Source: CAZCVI01 sp964502145
Lineage (GTDB): Bacteria; Acidobacteriota; Aminicenantia; UBA2199
Assembly: GCA_964502145.1 (NCBI GenBank)
Contig: CAZCVI010000027.1
Location: 19,027 to 83,026 of the forward strand
Direction of reading: 5' to 3'
DNA length: 64,000 bases
Positions 8,190-15,938 of the stretch are shown in pieces. Below the pieces are notes generated by a model that was not told the origin of the DNA, did not search any database, and saw nothing but the letters and a program-made list of their open reading frames with translations. The translations under genes and the position numbers were made by a program. How positions within the stretch are numbered: position 1 is the first letter of the stretch; each line of letters begins with the position of its first letter.

Positions 8190-8969
8190 TTATCCTTCAT
8201 TTGCGATTAATCTATTTAATATAGTATTAAATATGCCCAGCATATCTACACTTAAGCCATTTAGAACCGAGAGGCCGTCGCGGTCATTGCGGCGGATTTC
8301 TTCGGTATAGGGAATAAAACCTATCCATTCGACATCGAGCAAGTGCTGTTTCAGAAACTCTTCATCTTCTGGTCCGTTCACTTTATTGGCGACAAATTTA
8401 AGATGATGTAATCCGATTTCGCCCGAAAAACGGATGATGCGTAATGCGCAATCAATCGACCGTTGCCCCGGTTCAACTACTACCAGCAACGTATCCACTC
8501 CACGAGCTGTGGCGCGGCCCAGGTGTTCCACCCCTGCTTCCATGTCCATAATCAGAGTTTCATCTTTATATAAAATCAGGTCTGTAACCAGCGCACGAAT
8601 CAAAACACTTTCCGGGCAGGCGCAACCGCTGCCGCCTTGTTCAATAGCCCCAAGAACCAGCAACGCCACCCCTTCGTGGGTATAAGCATAATCTTTGGCA
8701 ATGTCTGTCACTTCCGGGTTCAGTTTAAACATCTGGCCGTATTGTTTTACCTTGGCGCCCGTGCGTTCTTCAATCAGCGCTTTTTGTTCCGAGATCGGGA
8801 TGATCTTTTTTTGATCAGTTTCCGAGATACCCAGCGCAGCCCCCAGATTGGCATCTGGGTCCGCGTCCACGGCCAGTACTTTGTATCCCTGTTGCGCCAA
8901 TAAAAGTGCCAGTGCGGCAGCTACCGTGGATTTTCCCACGCCACCTTTACCCGAAATCGCCAGTTTCAT
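8190..8969 (-). CDS. CooC/AcsF-type nickel-insertion ATPase
   Basis: 259 residues, second SIMIBI ATPase of the cluster. Walker A is SGKGGVGKSTVAAALA, followed by VDADPDANLGAALG. The CxC metal site is in GGSGCACPES, and MDMEAGVEHLGR is the switch region. Paralogs next to acs genes are called AcsF or CooC2 and are linked to loading Ni into acetyl-CoA synthase or CODH; which client is used cannot be told here. Its ATG shares one base with the stop of the MetE-like gene (TAATG), so translation is probably coupled. Confidence 0.88.
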   Translation of the reverse strand: MKLAISGKGGVGKSTVAAALALLLAQQGYKVLAVDADPDANLGAALGISETDQKKIIPISEQKALIEERTGAKVKQYGQMFKLNPEVTDIAKDYAYTHEGVALLVLGAIEQGGSGCACPESVLIRALVTDLILYKDETLIMDMEAGVEHLGRATARGVDTLLVVVEPGQRSIDCALRIIRFSGEIGLHHLKFVANKVNGPEDEEFLKQHLLDVEWIGFIPYTEEIRRNDRDGLSVLNGLSVDMLGIFNTILNRLIANEG

Positions 8970-10054
8970 TATAAAAATCCTTGGAAGCCGTATTTTTCCC
9001 GCATGAATCGTGACAACAATTGCGTCATTTCAAAAACCTTTTCCGCATCTTCCAGGGCCAGCGAGCCAGTGCCGCAGGAGGGAGTGATGATGGCTTGTTC
9101 AACGATGAGTTGTTTATTAATACCCCGTGCCGCCAGATTATCCATCATTTTTTCCAAATGGTCTGCCAGAGAGGCCACTGTTTGCGTGCGAATGGCCGCA
9201 GAAGTAGGTACAATGCCCCAGGCCAACATGCCGCCCCGTTCCAGAAATTGTTTTACTGCTTCCGCGTAAATGGCAATGGTTTCGCCGAACTCAAAGGCAT
9301 CAAAATTAACCATATCCACGCCCGCATCAATCAGAATGCTCCATTCGGTATTGCCGCAGCAGTGAATCCCGGCAATGCCACCATCCGCATGAACGGCTTC
9401 AATCACCTCGTTGAGGTGCGCCACTACATCGTCCCGTTTCACAGAGATATAAGTAGAACTGCCAAAAGCGGATAAAATGGGTTCATCAATAAAACAGATG
9501 ACATGCTGGGCATAGGGCCGGAACTTCTGAATCTGCCAGCGACATTTCATAGCCAGGGCTTTGATCACGACATCGCGGAACTCGTCATTATAATAAATAG
9601 CCCGTTTGTTCTCATCGGTGATGGTGAGGGCGAAACTGCATGGGCCCGTGGTTTGGACTTTAATAAAGGGCAGTTTCTCATCTCGCAGTTGCAGGCGTTT
9701 TTCCAGCGTATACAAGCCACGGGAAAATTCCGGGCTGATCTCAGTGGCAGAACAATCGCCATTGCCTTCGTCCGGGTCCATGGCCAGCATGTATTTTTCA
9801 TAAAAATCAGCAAAAGCTTCCGAGTAATCACCGGAAGTCTCAAAAAACATGCGGCCTTTTTTGTGGTCGATTTGGATGCAGGGGATTCCTTCCGAGTATT
9901 GAATTTCCATTTGCTCATTCAAGCCTAATTTAGGCAGTTGCGGCCAGAAAGGAGCTTCTGTCAGTCGCGATAAGGAAATATCCACGGCATGTTCCGCATC
10001 TGTAAAGGGCATGCTGCCGATGCCAGTGGCTAAAAATTTGGGTTTGATAATCAT
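8969..10054 (-). CDS. MetE C-terminal-domain-like (core methionine synthase / UroD-fold) methyltransferase
   Basis: 361 residues of the MetE/UroD TIM-barrel superfamily, lacking the N-terminal domain of classical MetE. A likely zinc site is visible: His and Cys in GIHCCGNTEWS, a Glu in FDAFEFGET, and a late Cys in TPSCGTGSL. It is the first gene of the operon; AGGAGGA sits 7 nt before the ATG. Folate-independent methionine synthases of this size are known (core-MetE and Mes families) and take methyl groups from corrinoid proteins. In a CODH/ACS operon this is a reasonable guess, but an alternative role as a corrinoid-dependent methyltransferase of another thiol cannot be excluded. Confidence 0.8.
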   Translation of the reverse strand: MIIKPKFLATGIGSMPFTDAEHAVDISLSRLTEAPFWPQLPKLGLNEQMEIQYSEGIPCIQIDHKKGRMFFETSGDYSEAFADFYEKYMLAMDPDEGNGDCSATEISPEFSRGLYTLEKRLQLRDEKLPFIKVQTTGPCSFALTITDENKRAIYYNDEFRDVVIKALAMKCRWQIQKFRPYAQHVICFIDEPILSAFGSSTYISVKRDDVVAHLNEVIEAVHADGGIAGIHCCGNTEWSILIDAGVDMVNFDAFEFGETIAIYAEAVKQFLERGGMLAWGIVPTSAAIRTQTVASLADHLEKMMDNLAARGINKQLIVEQAIITPSCGTGSLALEDAEKVFEMTQLLSRFMREKYGFQGFL

Positions 10055-10317
10055 GATAGAGTCCTCCTATGGTTATCTATAGAGAGCTGGATGACGTGGC
10101 AGGTGTCTGCCCATTGTGAAACCGGTTGGATAGCCGTTGCTTTTATTTTCACTTTTTTTTCCGCTAAGCCTTGGTTGTGATTCGATTTTGTCTTAAGAAA
10201 AATAATACCATAATGAGCGGTAAAGAACAAGAGAAAGTAAAAATTAAAAACGAAAAATGAAAAACTTCCAAGAGACTGGCTAGCAATCGTATCCAAGACC
10301 AAGTTTTTGCCGCTTAT

Positions 10318-10342
10318 TAATGCGCCAGGATGGCGCGTCTAC
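10318..10342. repeat. Hairpin repeat, GTAGACGCGCC type, single copy
   Basis: The same 25-bp sequence as each arm of the perfect palindrome at 31008-31057. Similarity continues on one side for about 50 bp more (10264-10317 against 31058-31105 on the opposite strand), so the repeated unit is longer than the hairpin. Confidence 0.75.
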
Positions 10343-10457
10343 AATAACTCCCAAGGAACGTGTTGTGTTATGCGATATTTGCGCCAATTTGGTAAAAATA
10401 GTCGCAAAATTACGGAGGTTCCGCCCTCCATTACTGAAAATTGGAAATAGAGATTGA

Positions 10458-10590
10458 ACGTTCACCTTATTTTGTAGAACCGCCACCATATTTTGCTCTC
10501 CGTTCACCTTCCAACCCCGGCGGTTCACCATATTTTACTCAACCGTCACCCTTTTAGGCGGCCGTTCACCTTCCAAACCTCTCCGTTCAG
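10458..10590 (+). repeat. Imperfect 21-bp array, CCGTTCACC units
   Basis: CCGTTCACC or close variants (CCGCCACC, CGGTTCACC, CCGTCACCC) recur seven times, starting near 10459, 10480, 10500, 10521, 10543, 10562 and 10583. The spacing is 19-22 bp, and T-rich or CCAA-rich filler lies between. It is upstream of the TIR gene and could be a protein-binding array or a decayed minisatellite. It has no spacers of CRISPR type. Confidence 0.55.
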
Positions 10591-10902
10591 TATTTTTTGT
10601 AGAATTGAGATACTCCAAACCCGGAAGTTGTATAATTTTCTGCTCTGGTTGAATGTTTTTTTCTCTCGTGTCACCTCACCGCCCGACCATTGAGACATTT
10701 ATGCTTCTTGGTGCATGTTTTTTCCACTTTGATGTATTCCCTTATTCGATTCAAAATGGTTCACGTCGCCCCATTATCAAATTCCGGTTTTCCTATAATC
10801 CTACGAATCACGGTTCAGACACCATTTTTTACCAATAATAGAGAAGGAAATCTGCTTTTTTGTTTCGCATGGAAAGGAATTTAAAAATCACCGCTCTGGG
10901 AA

Positions 10903-10931
10903 TTGGCATTTTAACCTCCATATGGTATACT
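10903..10931 (+). promoter_or_regulatory. Sigma-70 promoter of TIR gene A
   Basis: TTGGCA (10903-10908), 17 bp, TATACT (10926-10931). Nearly the same promoter precedes the paralog (15871-15899). It places the transcript start near 10938 and so excludes the longer in-frame start at 10860. Confidence 0.75.
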
Positions 10932-10970
10932 ATTGGCGTGTTTATACAGCAAGGAAACAGGACGTGTCTG

Positions 10971-12938
10971 ATGAGCAAGGTTTTTTTAAGTTATTATCAT
11001 AAGGATGAACAGTTTGTCAGTGAATTATCTAACCGCTTATCGCGGGATGGAGTGGAGTGTGTATCCGATAAAGAACCCATCCCCTGGGGCGACAATTGGA
11101 TGGTTCATGTGGCCAAAAGGTTGGATGAATGCGATTTTATTGTCCTCATCTTAACCCCGGATTACTGCCGCACCGAATGGCCTAAATTGGAACAGTCTGC
11201 ATTTATGGTTGAAAATTCCGAAACACGGCAGAAAAAAATACGGCCTCTGTTGTTAAAAGAGTGTCAAGCGGAACTGCCCCCGTTTCTAAAACCCATTCAA
11301 GCAATGGATATCTCCTCCGCTGAAAAATTTGAAACCAATTACCCCACCATCTGCCAGGGTCTGGGTGGAGTCTATAAGGAAACGCCACAGGTCTTAAAAA
11401 AGAAATTATTGCCTCTCAGTGTTTCCACCTTCTCGAAATTGATTAAAAACAATTATATCTATGTGGATAAAACAAAATATATCTATAATGTGGTGGCTAA
11501 TGGTGGGGCGTACTTTTTATCCCGTCCGCGGCGATTTGGGAAATCATTGCTCATTTCCACGTTAAAAGAGATTTGCGAGGGCAACCGCGATCTTTTCGAA
11601 GGATGTTGGATTTACGATCGTATCCCGTGGGAAAGCTACCCCGTGATCCATTTGGATTTTTTGGAAGTGGATCATAAAAGCCTGGGACTGTATAACGCCT
11701 TGAATAATTCATTGAATCGGATTGCAGGTGAGTTTGGCCTCCAATTGCAGGGCGATAGTATCTCCGAAAAATTCGCGGACTTAATACGTAAATTGGCCAA
11801 AGATAAGCCAGTGATTATCCTGATCGATGAATACGATAAACCGCTTACCGATTATATTGACAATTTAGTGAAAGCAGAAGAGAACCGCGAAACCCTTAAA
11901 AATTTCTTTTCCATCCTCAAAGGTTTGGATAAGTATATCAGGCTTCTGTTTATGACCGGGGTTTCCCGGTTTAGTCGGCTATCTATTTTCAGCGATTTGA
12001 ACCATCTGGAGGATCTGACCTTTCACCCCAATTACGTGGCATTACTTGGGTACACCACCGAGGAAATTGAAACCAATTTCCATCATTATATCCAAGAATA
12101 CGCCAGTGAGGTTCCCGATTATTCGCGAGACGAGTTGTTTAAAAAGCTAAAAGAGTATTATAACGGGTATTCTTGGGATGGGGAGACCTTTGTGTATAAT
12201 CCCATTTCAATAATGAATTTTTTCTCCCAGAAAAAATTCAAATCCTTCTGGTTTGCCACGGGCACGCCCACTTTTCTTGCGAAAATGGCACGAACACGGG
12301 GGATTGATGTGATAGGGTGGGAAGAATTAGAAGTGGGCGATCAATTCTTTGATAAATTCGATATCGCCAACATTGATACCGACCTGTTGCTTTTTCAAAC
12401 TGGTTATTTAACCATAAAAAAGTATGATGGCGAAACGTATACCCTATCCTACCCCAACCGGGAAGTGGAGAATGCATTCCTCTATAATCTGGTGGAAGAG
12501 TTCTCAGGGCAAGGACAGGCTGTTTATAAAAATACTGGTCGTGCCATAAGAAAAGCCCTAGAAAAAAACGACACAAAAAGTTTCATCAATAAAATGAAAT
12601 CTTTCCTCGCCGCGATTCCCTATCCCCTGGTAGAGGGTGAAGTAGAAAAGTATTATCATCTGGTTTTTTATCTGGTCTTAAAACTGGCCATGGGAAAAGT
12701 GAACCCGGAACATTTCAGTAATCGTGGGCGGATGGATATGGTAGTAGAAACAGACCATTATATATATGTTTTCGAGTTTAAAATGGGTAGCGCGGCAAAA
12801 GCCCTCGCGCAGATCAATGATAAAGCCTATTATGAACAATTCCTGACGCAACCAAAAAAAATAATCCTGATCGGCATTGGCTTCGACGCTGAAAAAAGAA
12901 ATATTGCGGACCATCTCCAGGCCGAGATAAAATCATAG
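10971..12938 (+). CDS. TIR domain - AAA-ATPase-like - PD-(D/E)XK protein, copy A
   Basis: 655 residues from the start at 10971, chosen because the promoter lies between it and the upstream in-frame ATG. Residues 1-130 form a TIR domain: MSKVFLSYYHKDEQF at strand A, and LTPDYCRTEWPKLEQ with Glu74 in the position of the NADase catalytic glutamate. From about 144 comes the AAA-ATPase-like domain (Pfam AAA-ATPase_like) with NNYIYVDKTKYIY, Walker A-like SRPRRFGKSLL, and VIILIDEYDKPL as Walker B. The C-terminus (about 580-650) is a PDDEXK_9-type nuclease fold with NRGRMDMVVE and VFEFKMG. This TIR plus ATPase/nuclease architecture suggests an immune or conflict role, which is inferred. Bases 11949-12727 are identical to copy B. 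Confidence 0.85.
   Translation: MSKVFLSYYHKDEQFVSELSNRLSRDGVECVSDKEPIPWGDNWMVHVAKRLDECDFIVLILTPDYCRTEWPKLEQSAFMVENSETRQKKIRPLLLKECQAELPPFLKPIQAMDISSAEKFETNYPTICQGLGGVYKETPQVLKKKLLPLSVSTFSKLIKNNYIYVDKTKYIYNVVANGGAYFLSRPRRFGKSLLISTLKEICEGNRDLFEGCWIYDRIPWESYPVIHLDFLEVDHKSLGLYNALNNSLNRIAGEFGLQLQGDSISEKFADLIRKLAKDKPVIILIDEYDKPLTDYIDNLVKAEENRETLKNFFSILKGLDKYIRLLFMTGVSRFSRLSIFSDLNHLEDLTFHPNYVALLGYTTEEIETNFHHYIQEYASEVPDYSRDELFKKLKEYYNGYSWDGETFVYNPISIMNFFSQKKFKSFWFATGTPTFLAKMARTRGIDVIGWEELEVGDQFFDKFDIANIDTDLLLFQTGYLTIKKYDGETYTLSYPNREVENAFLYNLVEEFSGQGQAVYKNTGRAIRKALEKNDTKSFINKMKSFLAAIPYPLVEGEVEKYYHLVFYLVLKLAMGKVNPEHFSNRGRMDMVVETDHYIYVFEFKMGSAAKALAQINDKAYYEQFLTQPKKIILIGIGFDAEKRNIADHLQAEIKS
11949..12727 (+). 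repeat. 779-bp tract identical to 16917-17695
   Basis: Line-by-line comparison of the two TIR genes finds no difference over 779 bp at a constant offset of 4968. The coding sequence just outside on both sides has many substitutions. The boundaries fall inside the ATPase domain and just before the nuclease motif. Confidence 0.9.
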
Positions 12939-13030
12939 GAAAAATAGCTGCTAGGCCAGAAATTTCTTTACCTGATTATAGTCCCATTGCCTATGGCCTG
13001 AATATTAACAAAAATATAAAAATTTTTGTC

Positions 13031-13062
13031 CAACTTTTTATAAAAAGTTGGCCGCCGGAGGC
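13031..13062 (+). repeat. Hairpin plus GGCCGCCGGAGGC tag, copy 3
   Basis: CAACTTTTT/AAAAAGTTG stem (13031-13050) with the tag at 13050-13062, between TIR gene A and the convergent acetyltransferase. A terminator role is plausible here. Confidence 0.7.
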
Positions 13063-13086
13063 ACCTCTTTTGTTTCTTCTTTCATT

Positions 13087-13872
13087 CTACTTTTTTCCTA
13101 TCAGTTTATCCATGATGTTGCAGAAGCGGGTATTGCTGATGGGGTGATGGCTGATGACTTTATTATTATAAATCAGACAGAAGGTGCCAAAGGCGCCCGG
13201 CGTGTTTTGGGCTTCCTGAAAACTCTTTAAATCGATTACGGTCGGCTTGATACCGTATTTTTTTTCTGCGGTGGCACAGATTTCACCCACATTTTTCACC
13301 GTGTAGGGGCATTGGTCGGCACGAAGGATGATTAAACCGGGTCGGTACTGCTTGAGTTTTTCTTCCCAATTGCCAAAGAACTGGGGGTCCGGGGCATTGG
13401 GGGTGAATTTTATTGCCAGTAACTCAAAATCAGGCTTTGCAGTATCAACAACCGTAAAACCATTCTTTTCAAACAGTGCTTTGCCCACCATAAAGGAACC
13501 TTGGCGGGTGACCACGGCCACGCCGTGTTTATTTTCTTTTTGGGCATCCGTGATACACCCTTGCAGCAATAGGGAACCATAGCCTTTGCCTTTGTAGGCG
13601 CTTTTGGTGCCGGAGAAAATACAATGAATAAACATGTAGCCTGTGGCTTCTACAGGGCGCCAGCAGTATTCGCCGGGGATGTATTCGATCATGCCCAGCG
13701 TACCATCTTTTTCCGAGTAGAGGGTTTTAATTTTTAGTCCCTGGGCAAAACGATCTTGCAACCATTGGATTTTTTCCGGGTAACCCGGTCTGCTTAAGTT
13801 TTTATAACCGCATATGCCGTAGTTTAAAATATTGTCGCTGTCAGTATCAATGATTTTAATGGGTTCAGTCAT
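13087..13872 (-). CDS. GNAT acetyltransferase with C-terminal YoaP-like domain
   Basis: 261 residues from the ATG at 13872, which has GGAG six nt upstream; the ATG at 13884 lies at that site and is less likely. The N-terminal half carries GNAT features: the acetyl-CoA loop is read in SAYKGKGYGSLLLQ, and LFEKNGFTVVD is the usual late strand. The C-terminal part (about 160-261), with RPGLIILRADQCPYTVKNVG and NTPGAFGTFCLIYN, resembles the YoaP domain attached to some GNAT proteins. It would transfer an acetyl group to an unknown amine. It is transcribed away from the ComF/DprA pair. Confidence 0.78.
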   Translation of the reverse strand: MTEPIKIIDTDSDNILNYGICGYKNLSRPGYPEKIQWLQDRFAQGLKIKTLYSEKDGTLGMIEYIPGEYCWRPVEATGYMFIHCIFSGTKSAYKGKGYGSLLLQGCITDAQKENKHGVAVVTRQGSFMVGKALFEKNGFTVVDTAKPDFELLAIKFTPNAPDPQFFGNWEEKLKQYRPGLIILRADQCPYTVKNVGEICATAEKKYGIKPTVIDLKSFQEAQNTPGAFGTFCLIYNNKVISHHPISNTRFCNIMDKLIGKK

Positions 13873-14041
13873 GTTTTGCTCCATATTAATATTCGTTGTT
13901 ATTCTGCTATGAGTATTTTATCACCTATCCACATTTTTTCAAGTCCCGGCCCTATATCTATTCAGTTTTGAGCATTGGAAATAGGGAAATAGGTGCCAGT
14001 CCAAACATTCACACCATTAAAAAATTCCAATCTTATCCAAG

Positions 14042-14070
14042 TTGACAATTCGCTCAATTGGAGTTATATT
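14042..14070 (+). promoter_or_regulatory. Sigma-70 promoter of the ComF-like/DprA-like pair
   Basis: TTGACA (14042-14047), 17 bp, TATATT (14065-14070), 34 bp before the ATG at 14104. No other promoter is seen between the two genes, so they form one unit. Confidence 0.75.
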
Positions 14071-14103
14071 ATTCATATGAAAAAACGCAAAGGTCTTTGA
14101 AGT

Positions 14104-14703
14104 ATGAGCATTCTACCGACGAATGTTCAAGAATTGAAAAGCAATTTTTGGTACAGAGGCTGGGCCTTGGATATCCATACCACTTCATCCATAAAAAAAC
14201 CAGATGATCGTTTTGAAACCACGCGACCTCCTTTGGGAGAGGCATTGTATTTATTGAAATATCGCGATGATAAAAAGCAAATCGAACCTATCGCCCACAC
14301 TGTTTCTAATTTCGTTTTAGCCCCTACGAATCATTGGTGGTTTCACTACATATCGGCAATAATTCCAGTGCCACCGTCAAAAACACATCGGCCGTTTCAG
14401 CCAGTCTTTGAATTAGCCGAACAAATCGCCCGCCTATCGCACATTGAATGTCACTTGGATTACCTGATCAAAAACAAAGATACAGACCAATCAAAAAACC
14501 TCCCAGCAGAGCAAAAACATCAAGAACTTATAAACGCCTTTTCAGTTGCAGACAATCGGTTTTCCAATAAGACCGTCTTGGTATTTGATGATCTTTATGA
14601 TACTGGGGCCACCATGAATATAGTCTGCGATTTGCTTAAAAAATCAGGGAATGCGAGTTATATCTATATTTTAACTGTCACCAAAACGAGAAAAGCAGGG
14701 TAA
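14104..14703 (+). CDS. ComF-like phosphoribosyltransferase
   Basis: 199 residues. The PRPP-binding signature VLVFDDLYDTGATMN (about residues 158-172) is clear. Before it, IPVPPSKTHRPFQPVFELAE matches the ComF/amidophosphoribosyltransferase-like pattern. The zinc-finger N-terminus of true ComF is absent. It lies 4 bp upstream of the DprA-like gene under a strong promoter. In natural transformation ComF and DprA are both late competence proteins, but no other competence gene is nearby. The pair sits between two TIR genes, so a defence role of a DprA/PRTase couple is equally possible (inference). Confidence 0.75.
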   Translation: MSILPTNVQELKSNFWYRGWALDIHTTSSIKKPDDRFETTRPPLGEALYLLKYRDDKKQIEPIAHTVSNFVLAPTNHWWFHYISAIIPVPPSKTHRPFQPVFELAEQIARLSHIECHLDYLIKNKDTDQSKNLPAEQKHQELINAFSVADNRFSNKTVLVFDDLYDTGATMNIVCDLLKKSGNASYIYILTVTKTRKAG

Positions 14704-14707
14704 TCTG

Positions 14708-15742
14708 ATGGAACCAAAAGTCGAAACATTATCCGAATACATGTGGTTCAGGTTATGGCGCACCAAAGGCATTGGCCCAAAAGCCATCGCTTTCACGTAT
14801 CACTACTTCCATAATCAGGGAAAATCCATCATCGACATGGCAAATTCCACTCTGGCGAAATTGACCGCCACGTTCCCGGAATTGGTCGGCCCCATCTTAT
14901 CCAAAATGAAACCAGAGGAAAAGGGTATCCTTCGCAAAGAGTATGAAATGATTAAAAATGCTGGGTTGACTATAATACACCCAGAATCGGAACATTACCC
15001 AAACAACTATCTTAATTATGTGGAACAAATCGGTCTCCCACCACTTTTTTTCTGTAAAGGAAACATATCTCTCTTAAAAAAAAGCGGGGTGTCTATTGTG
15101 GGTTCCCGGAACGTTTCCCAAGAAGGTATTGAAATCACCAGGAAAATCACCGCTACCTTAACCCAAAACGGTAGAAATATTATTTCAGGATATGCCAAAG
15201 GAGTGGATACCATGGCCCACATGGGCGCTCTGGAGGCACGCGGAACCACTACCTTAGTACTCAGTTACGGTATCAATGAATTCAAAATAAAAAGAGAATT
15301 GCAAAACCTCGATCTGGGTTCCCGTGCGTTATTGGTCACACAATTTATGCCAGACGAAACATGGAAAGCACGTAACGCCATGACCAGAAATAAACTCATC
15401 TGCGCATTATCTGATTCTGTAATTGTGATTGAATCTGGACCGGAAAGAGACGAGAAAGGTATCATGAGCGGCACCTTCGATTCCGCCAAAAATGCCATCA
15501 AGATGGGGAAGAAACTATTCGTTTTAAGTCCCACTCTATTCAACGCGATTCCCCAGGGGAACGTTGATCTTCTCAAAATCGGTGGACAGGAAGTATTCCC
15601 CAATACGATTGTCGGTGATATGATGTCCTCCTCCACCCCACTCTTCCTCACTCCACCCACACGAATAAAAAAAGAAAGGCCAGGGCAATTAAAGCTCGAT
15701 TTTAAACCCCAACACAACCTCCCACTTCATCCTTCCCCCTGA
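14708..15742 (+). CDS. DprA/Smf-like (SLOG-fold) protein
   Basis: 344 residues. The Rossmann-like SMF core spans about 120-300: VSIVGSRNVSQEGIEIT, NIISGYAKGVDTMAHMGALE, ARNAMTRNKLICALSDSVIV and SGTFDSAKNAIKMGKKLFVL. These match DprA motifs GSR, SG-A-GiD-AH, RN and SG-T. An N-terminal helical region (1-110) replaces the SAM-like domain, and the C-terminal winged helix of classical DprA is not evident. DprA loads RecA on incoming ssDNA. Members of this fold in defence loci may instead bind nucleotides or nucleic acids. Translation is probably coupled to the PRTase 4 bp upstream. Confidence 0.8.
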   Translation: MEPKVETLSEYMWFRLWRTKGIGPKAIAFTYHYFHNQGKSIIDMANSTLAKLTATFPELVGPILSKMKPEEKGILRKEYEMIKNAGLTIIHPESEHYPNNYLNYVEQIGLPPLFFCKGNISLLKKSGVSIVGSRNVSQEGIEITRKITATLTQNGRNIISGYAKGVDTMAHMGALEARGTTTLVLSYGINEFKIKRELQNLDLGSRALLVTQFMPDETWKARNAMTRNKLICALSDSVIVIESGPERDEKGIMSGTFDSAKNAIKMGKKLFVLSPTLFNAIPQGNVDLLKIGGQEVFPNTIVGDMMSSSTPLFLTPPTRIKKERPGQLKLDFKPQHNLPLHPSP

Positions 15743-15870
15743 ATAAGTGAAGAGAAGGTGTCAGGCAAAGAATCGCCCCATTTGAAATAGACATGCCAGC
15801 TTAGGAATCTCTCCTTGATTCTTGATTTTTGAAGGAATGGAAAGGAATTTAAAAATCACTGGTCAGGGAA

Positions 15871-15899
15871 TTTGCATTTTAACCTCCATATGATATACT
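15871..15899 (+). promoter_or_regulatory. Sigma-70 promoter of TIR gene B
   Basis: TTTGCA (15871-15876), 17 bp, TATACT (15894-15899). About 100 bp upstream of the two TIR genes is conserved (10869-10970 against 15837-15938), including both promoter boxes and a shared AGGAAACAGGACGTGT leader. Confidence 0.75.
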
Positions 15900-15938
15900 A
15901 TTGGTGTGTTTATACCGCGAGGAAACAGGACGTGTGTG

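Larger units (their letters stand above)
10055..10902. other. Intergenic region between the CO operon and TIR gene A
   Basis: No gene is supported over these 848 bp. The operon leader carries a 5-bp hairpin (10098-10111) that I do not match to a known riboswitch. Then come an A-rich segment (10193-10265) resembling about 6275-6360, a single GTAGACGC-type hairpin repeat (10318-10342) whose flank resembles 31058-31105, and an imperfect 21-bp-period array (10458-10590). The short frames here fall in these repeats. Confidence 0.6.

Noticed and set aside
10098..10111. Riboswitch in the leader of the MetE-like gene
   Set aside because: Only a 5-bp hairpin is visible; no cobalamin, SAM or SAH riboswitch consensus is recognised.
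10860..10970. N-terminal extension of TIR gene A from the ATG at 10869 or 10860
   Set aside because: The conserved promoter lies inside it, and the TIR fold begins at 10971; copy B lacks the same extension.
13048..13230. 60-aa plus-strand ORF opposite the acetyltransferase
   Set aside because: Shadow of the GNAT gene's 3' end and the tag repeat.
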